From the NCBI GenBank assembly GCA_946885905.1, contig CAMPHL010000160.1:1-6370 (forward strand): a stretch of DNA of 6,370 bases, read 5' to 3'. The notes below the pieces were generated by a model, which worked only from the letters and a program-made list of their open reading frames with translations, was not told where the DNA came from and did no database searches. The first letter of the stretch is position 1, and each line of letters begins with the position of its first letter. Of this stretch, positions 1 to 6,370 are shown piece after piece. A program made the translations under genes and the position numbers. This stretch comes from an uncultured Pseudomonadota bacterium. Its GTDB lineage: Bacteria; Pseudomonadota; Gammaproteobacteria; Burkholderiales; Usitatibacteraceae.

Positions 1-984
1 GCCCATGTCGCCGCGCGCATCCGCGAGCGCGCGCGCGGCGTGGGGATTGTGGGCGACGTCCACGACCACCGTCGGCCGGCCCGGCATCACCTGCATGCGC
101 CCCGGCAGGCGCACGAGCGTGAGTCCCCTCTTCACCTCGCCCAGGGAGATGGGCACGCGATCGGCCACCTCGTCGAGCGCAGCCAGCGCGCTCGCGGCGT
201 TTCCGAGCTGGAAGCGCCCGCGCAAGGCCGGCATCGGCAGCGCGCGCTTGGCGCCGCGGCGGCCGATGAAGTCCCACTGGTGCTCGTGGGCCTCGTAACG
301 GAAGTCGCGGCCGAGGAGGATGAGGTCCGCGCCGATCGCCTTCGCATGCTCGACGAGACGCGGCGGCGGATCGCGCTCGCCGAAGATCGCCGGACGCCCG
401 GCGCGGAAGATCCCTGCCTTCTCGAAGCCGATCGAGTCGCGGTCGGGCCCGAGCAGCGCCTGGTGGTCGAGATCGACGCTCACGACGACGGCGCAGTCCG
501 GGTCGACGAGGTTCACGGCATCGAGCCGCCCTCCGAGCCCGACCTCGAGGATGGCGACATCGACCTTGCGCCGCGCGAACACCTCGAACGCCGCCAGCGT
601 GCCGAACTCGAAATAGGTGAGCGTCGTGCCCTGTCGCGCGGCGTCGATGCGCTCGAAGGCCTCGACGATCTCGTCATCGCTCGCGTCCTCGCCCGCGATG
701 CGGATGCGCTCGTTGTAATCGAGCAGGTGCGGGGAAGTGAAGAGGCCGGTACGGTAGCCCGCTTCGATGAGGGTGCGCTCGAGGAAGGCACAGGTGGAGC
801 CCTTGCCGTTGGTGCCCCCGACGGTGATGACGACCGGGCGTTGACCCTCCCCGCGGCCCTCTGCCAATGGCGTGGGAGACATCCGCTGCCACACCGACCT
901 CACGCGCTCGAGCCCGCTCGCCACGTCGGAGGGACGCTCCGGCGTCATCCACGCGAGCCAGTCCTGCAGGCTACGACGGGTCAA
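1..984 (-). CDS. folC: FolC, bifunctional dihydrofolate synthase / folylpolyglutamate synthase (3' end outside window)
   Basis: This cytoplasmic Mur-ligase-family enzyme uses ATP to join L-glutamate to dihydropteroate, making dihydrofolate, and then extends the polyglutamate tail of reduced folates. An uninterrupted frame of 328 codons runs to the window edge; E. coli FolC has about 422 residues, so roughly the last 95 are missing. Visible landmarks are the ATP-binding loop GGTNGKGST (residues 56-64), TSPHL (83-87), YFEFGTL (124-130), [13 protein letters not shown] (146-158), the conserved His174, the EKAGIF segment with Lys189 at the place of the carbamylated lysine of E. coli FolC, and DVAHNPHAA (309-317) opening the C-terminal domain. 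I chose the TTG start at 984 because it overlaps the accD stop (TTGA) and gives the N-terminal LQDWLAWM stretch, which aligns with the E. coli LASWLSYL region. The first ATG, at 948, would cut off that helix. No good Shine-Dalgarno precedes the TTG, so translation probably depends on coupling to accD. Function is near certain; the start is less so. Confidence 0.95.
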   Translation of the reverse strand, partial: MTRRSLQDWLAWMTPERPSDVASGLERVRSVWQRMSPTPLAEGRGEGQRPVVITVGGTNGKGSTCAFLERTLIEAGYRTGLFTSPHLLDYNERIRIAGEDASDDEIVEAFERIDAARQGTTLTYFEFGTLAAFEVFARRKVDVAILEVGLGGRLDAVNLVDPDCAVVVSVDLDHQALLGPDRDSIGFEKAGIFRAGRPAIFGERDPPPRLVEHAKAIGADLILLGRDFRYEAHEHQWDFIGRRGAKRALPMPALRGRFQLGNAASALAALDEVADRVPISLGEVKRGLTLVRLPGRMQVMPGRPTVVVDVAHNPHAARALADARGDMG

Positions 985-1850
985 GCCTGTGGCGCGGGCT
1001 CGCGCTTGAGGAGGGTCACGAGGCGCGCGACCTTGTCGCGCAGCTGGCGGCGGTCGACGATCATGTCGACGGCGCCCTTCTCCAGCAGGAACTCGGAGCG
1101 CTGGAAGCCCTCGGGAAGGGTCTCGCGCACCGTCTGCTCGATCACGCGCGGGCCGGCAAAGCCGATGAGCGCGCCGGGCTCGGCGATCACGACGTCGCCG
1201 ATGAAGGCGAAGCTCGCGGACACGCCGCCCATCGTGGGATCGGTGAGGATGGAGATGAAGGGCTGCTTGCACGCGGCGAGCTGGTGCAAAGCCGCCGTCG
1301 TCTTGGCCATCTGCATGAGGGAGAAGACGCCTTCCTGCATGCGCGCGCCGCCGGTAGCCGTGAAGCAGACGAAGGGCAGCCCCTCGTCGCAGCTCATCTG
1401 CACGCCGCGCACGAAACGCTCGCCGACCACCGAGCCCATGGAGCCGCCGAGGAAACCGAACTCGAAGGCGGCGGTAACCAGCGGCACGTTCTTGACCGCC
1501 CCCTGCATCACCACCAGCGCGTCGGTCTCGCCGGTTTCCTTCACGGCCTCCTCGATGCGCTCGGTGTACTTGCGGCTGTCCTTGAACTTGAGTGGATCCA
1601 TCGGCACGACCTCGGAGGCGAGCTCCGCGCGGCCTTCGGGATCGAGGAAGAGGTCCAGGCGCTGGCGCGCCGACAGGCGATTATGGAAGCCGCACTTGGG
1701 GCAGACGTGGAGGTTGTTCTCCAGGTCGGTGAAGTACAGCACCGCCTCGCACGAGGAGCACTTGCTCCACAGGCCTTCGGGGACGGCCTTCTTCTGCGCC
1801 GTGGGCTCGCGCTTGATCTTGGGGGCGACGAGCTTGCGGAACCAGCTCAA
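981..1850 (-). CDS. accD: AccD, acetyl-CoA carboxylase carboxyltransferase subunit beta
   Basis: AccD pairs with AccA in the carboxyltransferase half of acetyl-CoA carboxylase. It moves the carboxyl group from carboxybiotin on AccB to acetyl-CoA to form malonyl-CoA, the committed step of fatty acid synthesis. The 289-residue protein begins MSWFRKL, like the E. coli MSW start. It has a four-cysteine zinc ribbon (Cys31, Cys34, Cys50, Cys53) and then the crotonase-like carboxyltransferase fold. Conserved segments are [18 protein letters not shown] (129-146), TGGARMQEG (166-174), [12 protein letters not shown] (204-215) and [14 protein letters not shown] (230-243). It is about 15 residues shorter than E. 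coli AccD, which has a longer proline-rich tail. The start is TTG at 1850, overlapping the trpA stop as TTGA and preceded by AAGGTGG four bases upstream. accA is not in this window. The link to trpA upstream and folC downstream is positional, not metabolic. Confidence 0.98.
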   Translation of the reverse strand: MSWFRKLVAPKIKREPTAQKKAVPEGLWSKCSSCEAVLYFTDLENNLHVCPKCGFHNRLSARQRLDLFLDPEGRAELASEVVPMDPLKFKDSRKYTERIEEAVKETGETDALVVMQGAVKNVPLVTAAFEFGFLGGSMGSVVGERFVRGVQMSCDEGLPFVCFTATGGARMQEGVFSLMQMAKTTAALHQLAACKQPFISILTDPTMGGVSASFAFIGDVVIAEPGALIGFAGPRVIEQTVRETLPEGFQRSEFLLEKGAVDMIVDRRQLRDKVARLVTLLKREPAPQA

Positions 1851-2656
1851 GCGGCCACCTTCTGGTCGATCGCGCTGCGGAACTCACCCATGATCGCCTT
1901 GGCCTTGTCCGGCGCCTGCTCCGGCGCTCCGGCGGCCAGGTCGCTCACGATCCGGCTTCCGACGACCACCGCGTCGGCCACCGCGCCGACGCGCCTGGCC
2001 GTGGCGCCATCGCGGATGCCGAACCCCACGCCCACGGGGATCTGCGTGTGCTTGCGGATGCGCTCGATCATCCGTTCGACGTCCGCGGTGTCGATGTGGG
2101 CCGCGCCCGTCACGCCCTTCAACGAGACGTAGTAGATGTAGCCCCTGGCAACCTGCGCGGTGAGCTCGATGCGGCGATCGCTCGACGTGGGCGAGAGCAG
2201 GAAGATGGGATCGATGCCCGTTGCCTCGAGGAGCTTCACCCACCCGGTGGCTTCCTCGGGCGGATAGTCCACGATCAGCACGCCGTCGACGCCGGCCTTC
2301 TCCGCGGCCTGGGCGAACTCCGCTTCGCCCATGCGCTCGATGGGGTTGGCGTAGCCCATGAGCACGACGGGCGTCTTCGGATCCTTCTTGCGGAACTCGG
2401 CCACGTAGGCGAGCACGTCGCGGAGCGTCACGCCCTTGGCGAGCGCGCGTTCCGAGGAGCGCTGGATCACGGGGCCGTCGGCCATGGGATCGGAGAACGG
2501 CACGCCCAGCTCGATCACGTCCGCGCCGCCCGCGACGAGGCCGTGCATCACGCCCACGGTCTGGCCGGGAGCCGGATCGCCCGCGGTCACGAAGGGAATC
2601 AGGGCAGGCCGCCGCGCGGCCTTGAGGCGCGAGAAAACCTCGGCGATGCGGCTCAC
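1847..2656 (-). CDS. trpA: TrpA, tryptophan synthase alpha subunit
   Basis: TrpA cleaves indole-3-glycerol phosphate to indole and glyceraldehyde 3-phosphate, and passes the indole through a tunnel to TrpB in the alpha2-beta2 complex. The protein is 269 residues (E. coli 268) with a complete TIM barrel. The family's catalytic residues fall at the same numbers as in the enteric enzyme: Glu49 in [10 protein letters not shown] and Asp60 in MADGPVIQ. Asp130, Tyr175 and Thr183 of the mobile loop GVTGA (181-185) also match. Phosphate contacts are GFGI (211-214) and Gly233-Ser234. The start is GTG at 2656, whose GTGA overlaps the trpB stop; the frame stays open upstream to 2821, but that part is trpB sequence in another frame with no TrpA similarity. 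There is only a weak GGG-type ribosome site, consistent with coupled translation from trpB. Confidence 0.98.
   Translation of the reverse strand: MSRIAEVFSRLKAARRPALIPFVTAGDPAPGQTVGVMHGLVAGGADVIELGVPFSDPMADGPVIQRSSERALAKGVTLRDVLAYVAEFRKKDPKTPVVLMGYANPIERMGEAEFAQAAEKAGVDGVLIVDYPPEEATGWVKLLEATGIDPIFLLSPTSSDRRIELTAQVARGYIYYVSLKGVTGAAHIDTADVERMIERIRKHTQIPVGVGFGIRDGATARRVGAVADAVVVGSRIVSDLAAGAPEQAPDKAKAIMGEFRSAIDQKVAA
1855..1861 (-). promoter_or_regulatory. Shine-Dalgarno that fixes the accD TTG start
   Basis: On the minus strand AAGGTGG lies four bases before the TTG at 1850, inside the last codons of trpA. It differs from AAGGAGG at one base and is the strongest ribosome-binding site I see at any junction here. 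Together with the MSW N-terminus it supports TTG as the accD start, although TTG is a weak codon. Confidence 0.65.
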
Positions 2657-3885
2657 AGCGTGAGACCCGATGCCTTCGCCACGGTGTGCATGTCCTTGTC
2701 GCCGCGGCCGGAGAGGTTCACGAGCAGGATGCGGTCCCTGGCCATCGTCGGAGCCATCTTGATGGCCTGCGCCACGGCGTGGCTCGACTCGAGCGCAGGG
2801 ATGATGCCCTCGAGACGGCAAAGCTTGTGGAATGCCGCAAGGGCCTCGTCATCGTCGATCGCGACGTACTCGGCGCGGTGCGTGTCCTTCAGCCATGCGT
2901 GCTCGGGTCCCACGCCGGGATAGTCCAGGCCCGCCGAGATCGAGTGCGTGTCGAGAATCTGGCCATCGGCGTCGTGCAGGAGGTACGTGCGGTTGCCGTG
3001 CAGCACGCCGGGGCTGCCCGCCGAGAGCGACGCCGCGTGCTTGCCGGATTCGAGTCCCAGGCCGCCCGCCTCCACACCGATGAGGCGCTCCTTCTCGTCG
3101 GGAATGTAGGCGTAGAAGATGCCCATCGCGTTGGAGCCGCCGCCCACGCAGGCGAGCACCGCATCGGGCTGGCGCCCGGCCATCGCCGGCATCTGCTCGC
3201 GCGCCTCGCGCCCGACGATGCTGTTGAAGTCGCGCACCATCATCGGATAGGGATGCGGTCCGGCGACGGTGCCGATGATGTAGAACGTCGACTCGACGTT
3301 GGTCACCCAGTCGCGCATCGCTTCGTTCAACGCATCCTTGAGCGTCTTCGAGCCGCTATCCACGGGCACGACGGTCGCGCCGAGCAGCTTCATGCGATAG
3401 ACGTTCTGCGCCTGGCGCGCCACGTCCTCGGTGCCCATGTAGACCACGCACTCCATGCCGTAGCGCGCGGCGACCGTGGCGGTGGCCACGCCATGCTGGC
3501 CGGCGCCGGTCTCCGCGATCACGCGGCGCTTGCCCATGCGCCGCGCGAGCAACGCCTGGCCCACGGTGTTGTTCACCTTGTGCGCGCCGGTATGGTTCAG
3601 GTCCTCGCGCTTCAGGTAGATCTGCGCCCCACCCAGCTCCTGCGAGAGGCGGCGCGCGTGATAGATGGGGCTCGGACGGCCGACGAAGTGCTCGTACTCG
3701 TCGGCGAGCTCGGCCTGGAATTCCTCGTCGTGCCTGCTCGCCTCGTACGCGCGGACGAGCTCGTCGAGGGCCGCGCGCAGGGTCTCCGCGACGAACACGC
3801 CGCCGTAGGGGCCGAAGTGGCCGCCGGCATCGGGCAGCGAGTAATCGGCCCAGGAATGCTCAGCCGGGTGACGCTGCATCTTCAC
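2653..3885 (-). CDS. trpB: TrpB, tryptophan synthase beta subunit (PLP enzyme)
   Basis: TrpB condenses indole with L-serine to give L-tryptophan, using pyridoxal 5'-phosphate. From the GTG at 3885 it is 410 residues; typical bacterial TrpB is about 397, the extra length being a non-conserved N-terminal leader before [11 protein letters not shown] (22-32). [14 protein letters not shown] (92-105) carries the PLP-binding Lys103, equivalent to Lys87 in Salmonella. Glu125 in AETGAGQHG matches catalytic Glu109. GGGSN (248-252) holds the PLP phosphate, Asp321 in [11 protein letters not shown] corresponds to Asp305, and Ser392 in NLSGRGDKD contacts the pyridine nitrogen. Two starts compete: GTG 3885, eight bases from a GGAG, and ATG 3879, fourteen bases from it, giving 408 residues. 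I prefer GTG on spacing, only moderately. Either start lies within the 3' end of trpF. No frameshift or missing active-site residue is seen. Confidence 0.97.
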   Translation of the reverse strand: MKMQRHPAEHSWADYSLPDAGGHFGPYGGVFVAETLRAALDELVRAYEASRHDEEFQAELADEYEHFVGRPSPIYHARRLSQELGGAQIYLKREDLNHTGAHKVNNTVGQALLARRMGKRRVIAETGAGQHGVATATVAARYGMECVVYMGTEDVARQAQNVYRMKLLGATVVPVDSGSKTLKDALNEAMRDWVTNVESTFYIIGTVAGPHPYPMMVRDFNSIVGREAREQMPAMAGRQPDAVLACVGGGSNAMGIFYAYIPDEKERLIGVEAGGLGLESGKHAASLSAGSPGVLHGNRTYLLHDADGQILDTHSISAGLDYPGVGPEHAWLKDTHRAEYVAIDDDEALAAFHKLCRLEGIIPALESSHAVAQAIKMAPTMARDRILLVNLSGRGDKDMHTVAKASGLTL

Positions 3886-4504
3886 GTTGCACGCTCCGAA
3901 TGAACTCGACGATTTTCTTCGGGTCCTTCGTGCCGCGGCTCGCCTCGACTCCCGAAGACACATCCACCGCCCATGGCCGGACCGCGCGTATGGCGGGTCC
4001 CACGCTTTCCGGCGCGAGCCCGCCGGAGAGGATCACCGGCATCGGCAGGTCGCGCGGTATGGCCGACCAATCGAAGGTCTGGCCCGTGCCCCCCGGAATT
4101 CCCGGCACGTGCGCGTCCAGCAACAACGCGCGGGCACTCGAAAAACGACCCACCCATTTTAGCAAATCGATCCCTTCTTCCATGTTCACGGCGCGCACGT
4201 AAGGTATGCCGAACGAGGCGCAGAACTCGGGCGTTTCGCTGCCGTGGAACTGGAGGCAATCGAGGCGCACGGTGGCGAGCGTGTCGTGGATCTTGCCCTC
4301 GTCGGCGTCCACGAACAGGCCCACCGTGGTCACGAAAGGCGGCAGGAGCGCCACCACGTTCGCGGCGGTTCCCGGCGTCACGAACCGCGGGCTCTCGCGG
4401 TAGAAGACGAGGCCGATGGCGTCGGCGCCCGCGTCGGCCGCGACCACGCCATGCAAACCTTCGCGGATGCCGCAGATCTTGATGCGCGTGCGTACGCGGT
4501 TCAT
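3860..4504 (-). CDS. trpF: TrpF, phosphoribosylanthranilate isomerase
   Basis: TrpF performs the Amadori rearrangement of N-(5'-phosphoribosyl)anthranilate to 1-(2-carboxyphenylamino)-1-deoxyribulose 5-phosphate, the third step of the tryptophan branch. It is a stand-alone 214-residue TIM barrel, not the TrpC-TrpF fusion of enteric bacteria. Catalytic Cys11 lies in IKICGIRE and the general acid Asp130 in [20 protein letters not shown]. Other family segments are [12 protein letters not shown] (31-42), LQFHGSE (84-90), the phosphate-binding LSGGL and the C-terminal VDVSSGVE. The ATG at 4504 overlaps the truA stop as ATGA and has no clear Shine-Dalgarno. The next step, TrpC, is not in this window, and trpBA follow directly. 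Codons 113-123 form an unusually AT-rich patch with codons such as CTA, AAA and TTT, which are uncommon in the neighbours; it contains the extended -10-like motif described separately. Confidence 0.97.
   Translation of the reverse strand: MNRVRTRIKICGIREGLHGVVAADAGADAIGLVFYRESPRFVTPGTAANVVALLPPFVTTVGLFVDADEGKIHDTLATVRLDCLQFHGSETPEFCASFGIPYVRAVNMEEGIDLLKWVGRFSSARALLLDAHVPGIPGGTGQTFDWSAIPRDLPMPVILSGGLAPESVGPAIRAVRPWAVDVSSGVEASRGTKDPKKIVEFIRSVQREDAASPG
3894..3897 (-). promoter_or_regulatory. Shine-Dalgarno candidate for trpB
   Basis: On the minus strand GGAG sits eight bases before the GTG at 3885 and fourteen before the ATG at 3879, within the 3' coding end of trpF. The spacing suits the GTG better. 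It is a short four-base match and so only suggestive. Confidence 0.4.
4156..4164 (-). promoter_or_regulatory. extended -10-like motif inside trpF, possible internal promoter
   Basis: The minus-strand sequence TGCTAAAAT fits the extended -10 form TGnTATAAT with one mismatch, and it lies in the most AT-rich patch of this otherwise GC-rich operon, about 270 bases before the trpB start. No convincing -35 hexamer is found 16-18 bases upstream, as is usual for extended -10 promoters but also for chance matches. It would supply trpBA-accD-folC independently of fimV and truA. Function is inferred only. Confidence 0.2.
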
Positions 4505-5286
4505 GGGCTGTCGACGAGCGGGTTCGCGGGAAACGCGGGGAGGATGAACGCCCGATCATACTCGATGCCCGCGAGGTAAAGCCCGTCGGGCATGAAGGTC
4601 GGCGCGGCCTCTTTGCGGTCGCGCTTCTCGAGCAGTTCCTCGATCCAGTCCACGGGTTGGCGACCGTCGCCCACGTAGACGAGCGAGCCCACGATGTTCC
4701 TCACCATGTGGTGCAGGAAGGCGTTCGCGACGAGCGTGAAGACGACGAGCTCTCCGCGGCGGACCACCTCGGTGCGCGTGAGGTTGCGCACCGGCGAGTT
4801 GGCCTGGCACTCGGCACCGCGAAACGAGGAGAAATCGTGCTCGCCCACGAGCGCCCGCGCGGCCGCGCGCATGCGCTCGACATCGAGCGGCCGGTGATGC
4901 CACCCCGCCTTGGATTTCAGGATCGCAGGGGCTACGGCGGCGTTGACGAGAAGGTAGCGATACGTGCGCGCGCGGGCGCTGTAGCGCGCATGGAAGTCGT
5001 CGGGGACGGGTGTGGCCCAGAGCACGCGGGCGCCCGGATGCAGGTTGGCGTTCGTGCCCCGTACCCATGAATGCGGCTCGCGCTGGGCGTCGGTATCGAG
5101 ATGCACGACCTGGGCGGTGGCGTGCACGCCTGCGTCGGTGCGCCCCGCGGCGACCGTTTGGACATCCTGCCGGGTGAACTGCGTGAGCGCCTGCTCGAGG
5201 TGATCCTGCACCCCGCAGCCGGTCGGCTGCGTCTGCCAGCCGCAGAAGGCGGAGCCGTCGTATTCGACACCCAGGGCGATGCGCAC
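4501..5286 (-). CDS. truA: TruA, tRNA pseudouridine(38-40) synthase
   Basis: TruA isomerises uridines 38, 39 and 40 in the anticodon arm of many tRNAs to pseudouridine, which supports reading-frame maintenance. The protein is 261 residues (E. coli about 270) and complete. It opens with the family sequence [17 protein letters not shown]. The catalytic aspartate is Asp51 in [10 protein letters not shown] (Asp60 in E. coli), and Tyr109 in RTYRYLL matches the E. coli active-site Tyr118. Further family blocks are [11 protein letters not shown] (94-104), [10 protein letters not shown] (152-161) and [15 protein letters not shown] (188-202). The start is GTG at 5286, the only usable start codon before the conserved N-terminus. 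It has no Shine-Dalgarno: the preceding bases are TCTCCTCC, and just beyond them stands a strong hairpin. The TGA stop overlaps the trpF ATG. In enteric bacteria loss of this enzyme (hisT) disturbs attenuation of amino-acid operons; whether its place before trp genes matters here is unknown. Confidence 0.98.
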   Translation of the reverse strand: MRIALGVEYDGSAFCGWQTQPTGCGVQDHLEQALTQFTRQDVQTVAAGRTDAGVHATAQVVHLDTDAQREPHSWVRGTNANLHPGARVLWATPVPDDFHARYSARARTYRYLLVNAAVAPAILKSKAGWHHRPLDVERMRAAARALVGEHDFSSFRGAECQANSPVRNLTRTEVVRRGELVVFTLVANAFLHHMVRNIVGSLVYVGDGRQPVDWIEELLEKRDRKEAAPTFMPDGLYLAGIEYDRAFILPAFPANPLVDSP

Positions 5287-5297
5287 GGAGGAGAACC

Positions 5298-5330
5298 GGG
5301 CCGGGTACGGGCCTGGCCCGTACCCGGCCC
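5298..5330. repeat. perfect 16-bp inverted repeat (GC-rich hairpin) between fimV and truA
   Basis: The arm GGGCCGGGTACGGGCC (5298-5313) is followed by one T and then by its exact reverse complement (5315-5330). In RNA this would form a very stable stem with a short loop. It fills most of the 55-base gap between the fimV stop and the truA start and ends 11 bases before the truA GTG. No U-run follows it on the minus strand, so it does not look like a normal intrinsic terminator for fimV. On the plus strand a weak run, TTTT, follows about ten bases after the stem. It may be an attenuator, an mRNA-processing or stability element, or a protein-binding palindrome. The symmetry is certain; the role is not. 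Confidence 0.85.
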
Positions 5331-5341
5331 CGGTGTTGGTT

Positions 5342-6370
5342 TTACAGAGAAGCGATGAGCTTCTCGGCTTCTTCCTTCTGGGCCGCCGAGCCTTCCTTGG
5401 CGACTTCCTGGAGGATCTCGCGCGCGCCGTCCTTGTCGCCGATCTCGAGGTAGGCCTTGGCGAGCTCCAGCTTGGTGCCGGCGGCCGCGTCGTCGCCGCC
5501 AGCGCCGCCGATGTCGAGGCTGAGGTCGGCCATCGACGAGGGCGAGTTGGTGGTCTCGAGCGAGCCCGCGGACGATCCCGAGTCCAGGCCCGTCAGGTCG
5601 AAGTCGAACGAGGCCGCTTGAGCAGGCTCCTGGGCTGCGGCCGGAGCGTGCGTCGCGGTGCTGTCGATGTCGAAGTCCATGGCCGACATCGAGCCCGTTT
5701 GCTCGTGCGACTTGCTCTTCGTGGGATCGACGTCGAGATCGAAATCGGGCGCGGGCTGCGAGCTGCTCGCCTGGTCGATACCGAAATCGACGTCCGGCCT
5801 CGCGGCCGGTGCGGCCGTGTACGAGGCCGCGGCACCGGCGCCGGCCGCATACAGCGGGTTCGTGGGATCGATCTGCGAGCCCATCGCGGCGGCCTTCTGC
5901 CACACGGGGCTGTCGTCGCCCACGGCGCCGCGCAGCTCCTTGGCGACCGTTTCGAACGCCGTGGCGCTCTTGCGCGCGTGGTAGATCTCGAGGAGCTTCA
6001 GCCCGATCTCGTGGCGGCCCTTGTCGCGCGCCATCGCCTCCTTGAGGATTTCCTCGGCCTGCGCGTCGCGGCCGTAGGCGATGTAGACCTCGGCTTCCGC
6101 AACCGGGTCGACTTCATCCGTGTCGATCGTGCCCGGACCGGTCTTGTCGAAATCCGTCAGGAAGGAGCTATTGCCCGTATCGACGAGTCCCCCTGCCGGC
6201 TTCCCATTCGTTGATCCGGGCTTGAGGTCGGAGGGAAAGGCGCTCGTCATCGAGCTGGAAGGTCCCGCCTCAGCCCCGGCCTTTCGTCGCCGCGCCAACA
6301 TGAAGCCGCCGACTCCCAGGAGGGCGAGGATGCCCACGCCGCCCGCGAGCCAGATGGGGTTGTCCATGAT
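5342..6370 (-). CDS. fimV: FimV C-terminal part: transmembrane segment and cytoplasmic TPR domain (5' end outside window)
   Basis: FimV is a polar inner-membrane hub protein needed for type IV pilus assembly and twitching motility in Pseudomonas and relatives; a periplasmic LysM part binds peptidoglycan and the cytoplasmic part recruits partners. Only the last 342 codons are here. Counting from the Met at 6367, residues 5-25 are a hydrophobic membrane helix ending in Arg-Arg-Arg-Lys, the expected cytoplasmic-side anchor. Residues about 87-145 ([20 protein letters not shown] onward) form TPR-like helices typical of FimV. Residues about 185-290 are low-complexity Ala/Ser/Asp with alternating Asp-hydrophobic motifs. 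Residues 297-341, with [20 protein letters not shown], match the conserved FimV C-terminal TPR motif. The Met at 6367 lies just before the membrane helix and is unlikely to be the real start, because the frame continues and a FimV lacking its periplasmic part would be unusual. The stop is TAA, unlike the TGA of every complete gene downstream. Position directly before truA is conserved in Pseudomonas. Confidence 0.92.
   Translation of the reverse strand: MMDNPIWLAGGVGILALLGVGGFMLARRRKAGAEAGPSSSMTSAFPSDLKPGSTNGKPAGGLVDTGNSSFLTDFDKTGPGTIDTDEVDPVAEAEVYIAYGRDAQAEEILKEAMARDKGRHEIGLKLLEIYHARKSATAFETVAKELRGAVGDDSPVWQKAAAMGSQIDPTNPLYAAGAGAAASYTAAPAARPDVDFGIDQASSSQPAPDFDLDVDPTKSKSHEQTGSMSAMDFDIDSTATHAPAAAQEPAQAASFDFDLTGLDSGSSAGSLETTNSPSSMADLSLDIGGAGGDDAAAGTKLELAKAYLEIGDKDGAREILQEVAKEGSAAQKEEAEKLIASL

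Noticed and set aside
11..40. An alternating CG/GC-rich stretch within folC as a possible repeat or regulatory element
   Set aside because: It encodes the Ala/Arg-rich residues after DVAHNPHAA in frame and is explained by GCG/CGC codon use.
40..1893. A long open frame of 617 codons on the plus strand, antisense to folC, accD and the end of trpA
   Set aside because: It crosses three well-conserved genes on the other strand and its translation is Arg/Ala/Pro/Ser-rich with no recognisable domain. In GC-rich DNA with strong third-position bias, antisense frames lack stops by chance.
2657..2821. An N-terminal extension of trpA to a start at 2821
   Set aside because: The extra 55 residues are trpB sequence in another frame. 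The GTG at 2656 gives a 269-residue TrpA with Glu49 and Asp60 at the canonical positions.
2686..3903. A 405-codon plus-strand frame opposite trpB (and a similar 291-codon frame at 2048-2923)
   Set aside because: The His/Arg/Ala/Val-rich composition mirrors the complement of trpB and trpA codons; the minus-strand genes carry all family motifs and active-site residues.
3886..3963. An N-terminal extension of trpB to a start at 3963
   Set aside because: The added residues are Arg/Ser-rich, come from trpF in another frame, and would make TrpB far longer than its family. A start with a spaced GGAG exists at 3885.
5298..5343. The fimV-truA hairpin as a Rho-independent terminator
   Set aside because: There is no U-run after the stem on the transcribed minus strand, and the plus-strand TTTT is short and about ten bases away with no plus-strand gene to end. 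It is kept only as an inverted repeat.
5279..6214. A 311-codon plus-strand frame opposite fimV and the hairpin
   Set aside because: It is the complement of the FimV linker and TPR codons, with no known domain and no plausible promoter or ribosome site; the minus-strand FimV C-terminal motif is clear.
6365..6367. The ATG at 6367 as the true start of a short FimV-like protein
   Set aside because: The frame continues to the window edge, and the Met directly abuts the membrane helix that in FimV follows a large periplasmic region. It is treated as an internal Met of a truncated gene.

Overview
The window is high-GC (about two-thirds G+C by eye) chromosomal DNA from a Gram-negative proteobacterium. 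The gene order fimV - truA - trpF - trpB - trpA - accD - folC points to a betaproteobacterium. From general knowledge, Pseudomonas has the related order fimV-truA-trpF-accD-folC with trpBA elsewhere. Having trpBA between trpF and accD is the pattern I associate with betaproteobacteria. No genus can be named from the sequence alone.

All seven genes are on the minus strand, so transcription runs from high to low coordinates. From the right edge they are: the 3' part of fimV (6370-5342, 5' end outside the window); a 55-base gap holding a perfect 16-bp GC-rich inverted repeat; truA (5286-4501); trpF (4504-3860); trpB (3885-2653); trpA (2656-1847); accD (1850-981); and the 5' three-quarters of folC (984-1, 3' end outside the window). 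There is no gene-free stretch longer than 55 bases, and I found no RNA gene, mobile element, CRISPR array or phage sequence.

The genes from truA to folC overlap at every junction. Four of the five junctions are 4-base overlaps in which the upstream TGA stop shares bases with the next start: ATGA, GTGA, TTGA and TTGA. The trpF/trpB junction overlaps by 26 bases (20 if the alternative ATG is used). This looks like one transcript with strong translational coupling. It joins tRNA modification (TruA, pseudouridine 38-40), the last steps of tryptophan synthesis (TrpF, then the TrpB-TrpA complex), the carboxyltransferase beta subunit of acetyl-CoA carboxylase (AccD) and folate polyglutamylation (FolC). 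FimV is a polar inner-membrane hub for type IV pili and twitching motility. It is separated from the rest by the hairpin.

This is core-genome, well-described biology and I see no new system. The points worth a second look are fine-scale: the chain of stop/start overlaps with mostly non-ATG starts, the hairpin and missing Shine-Dalgarno in front of truA, a small AT-rich patch with an extended -10-like motif inside trpF, and spaced acidic repeats in the cytoplasmic part of FimV.
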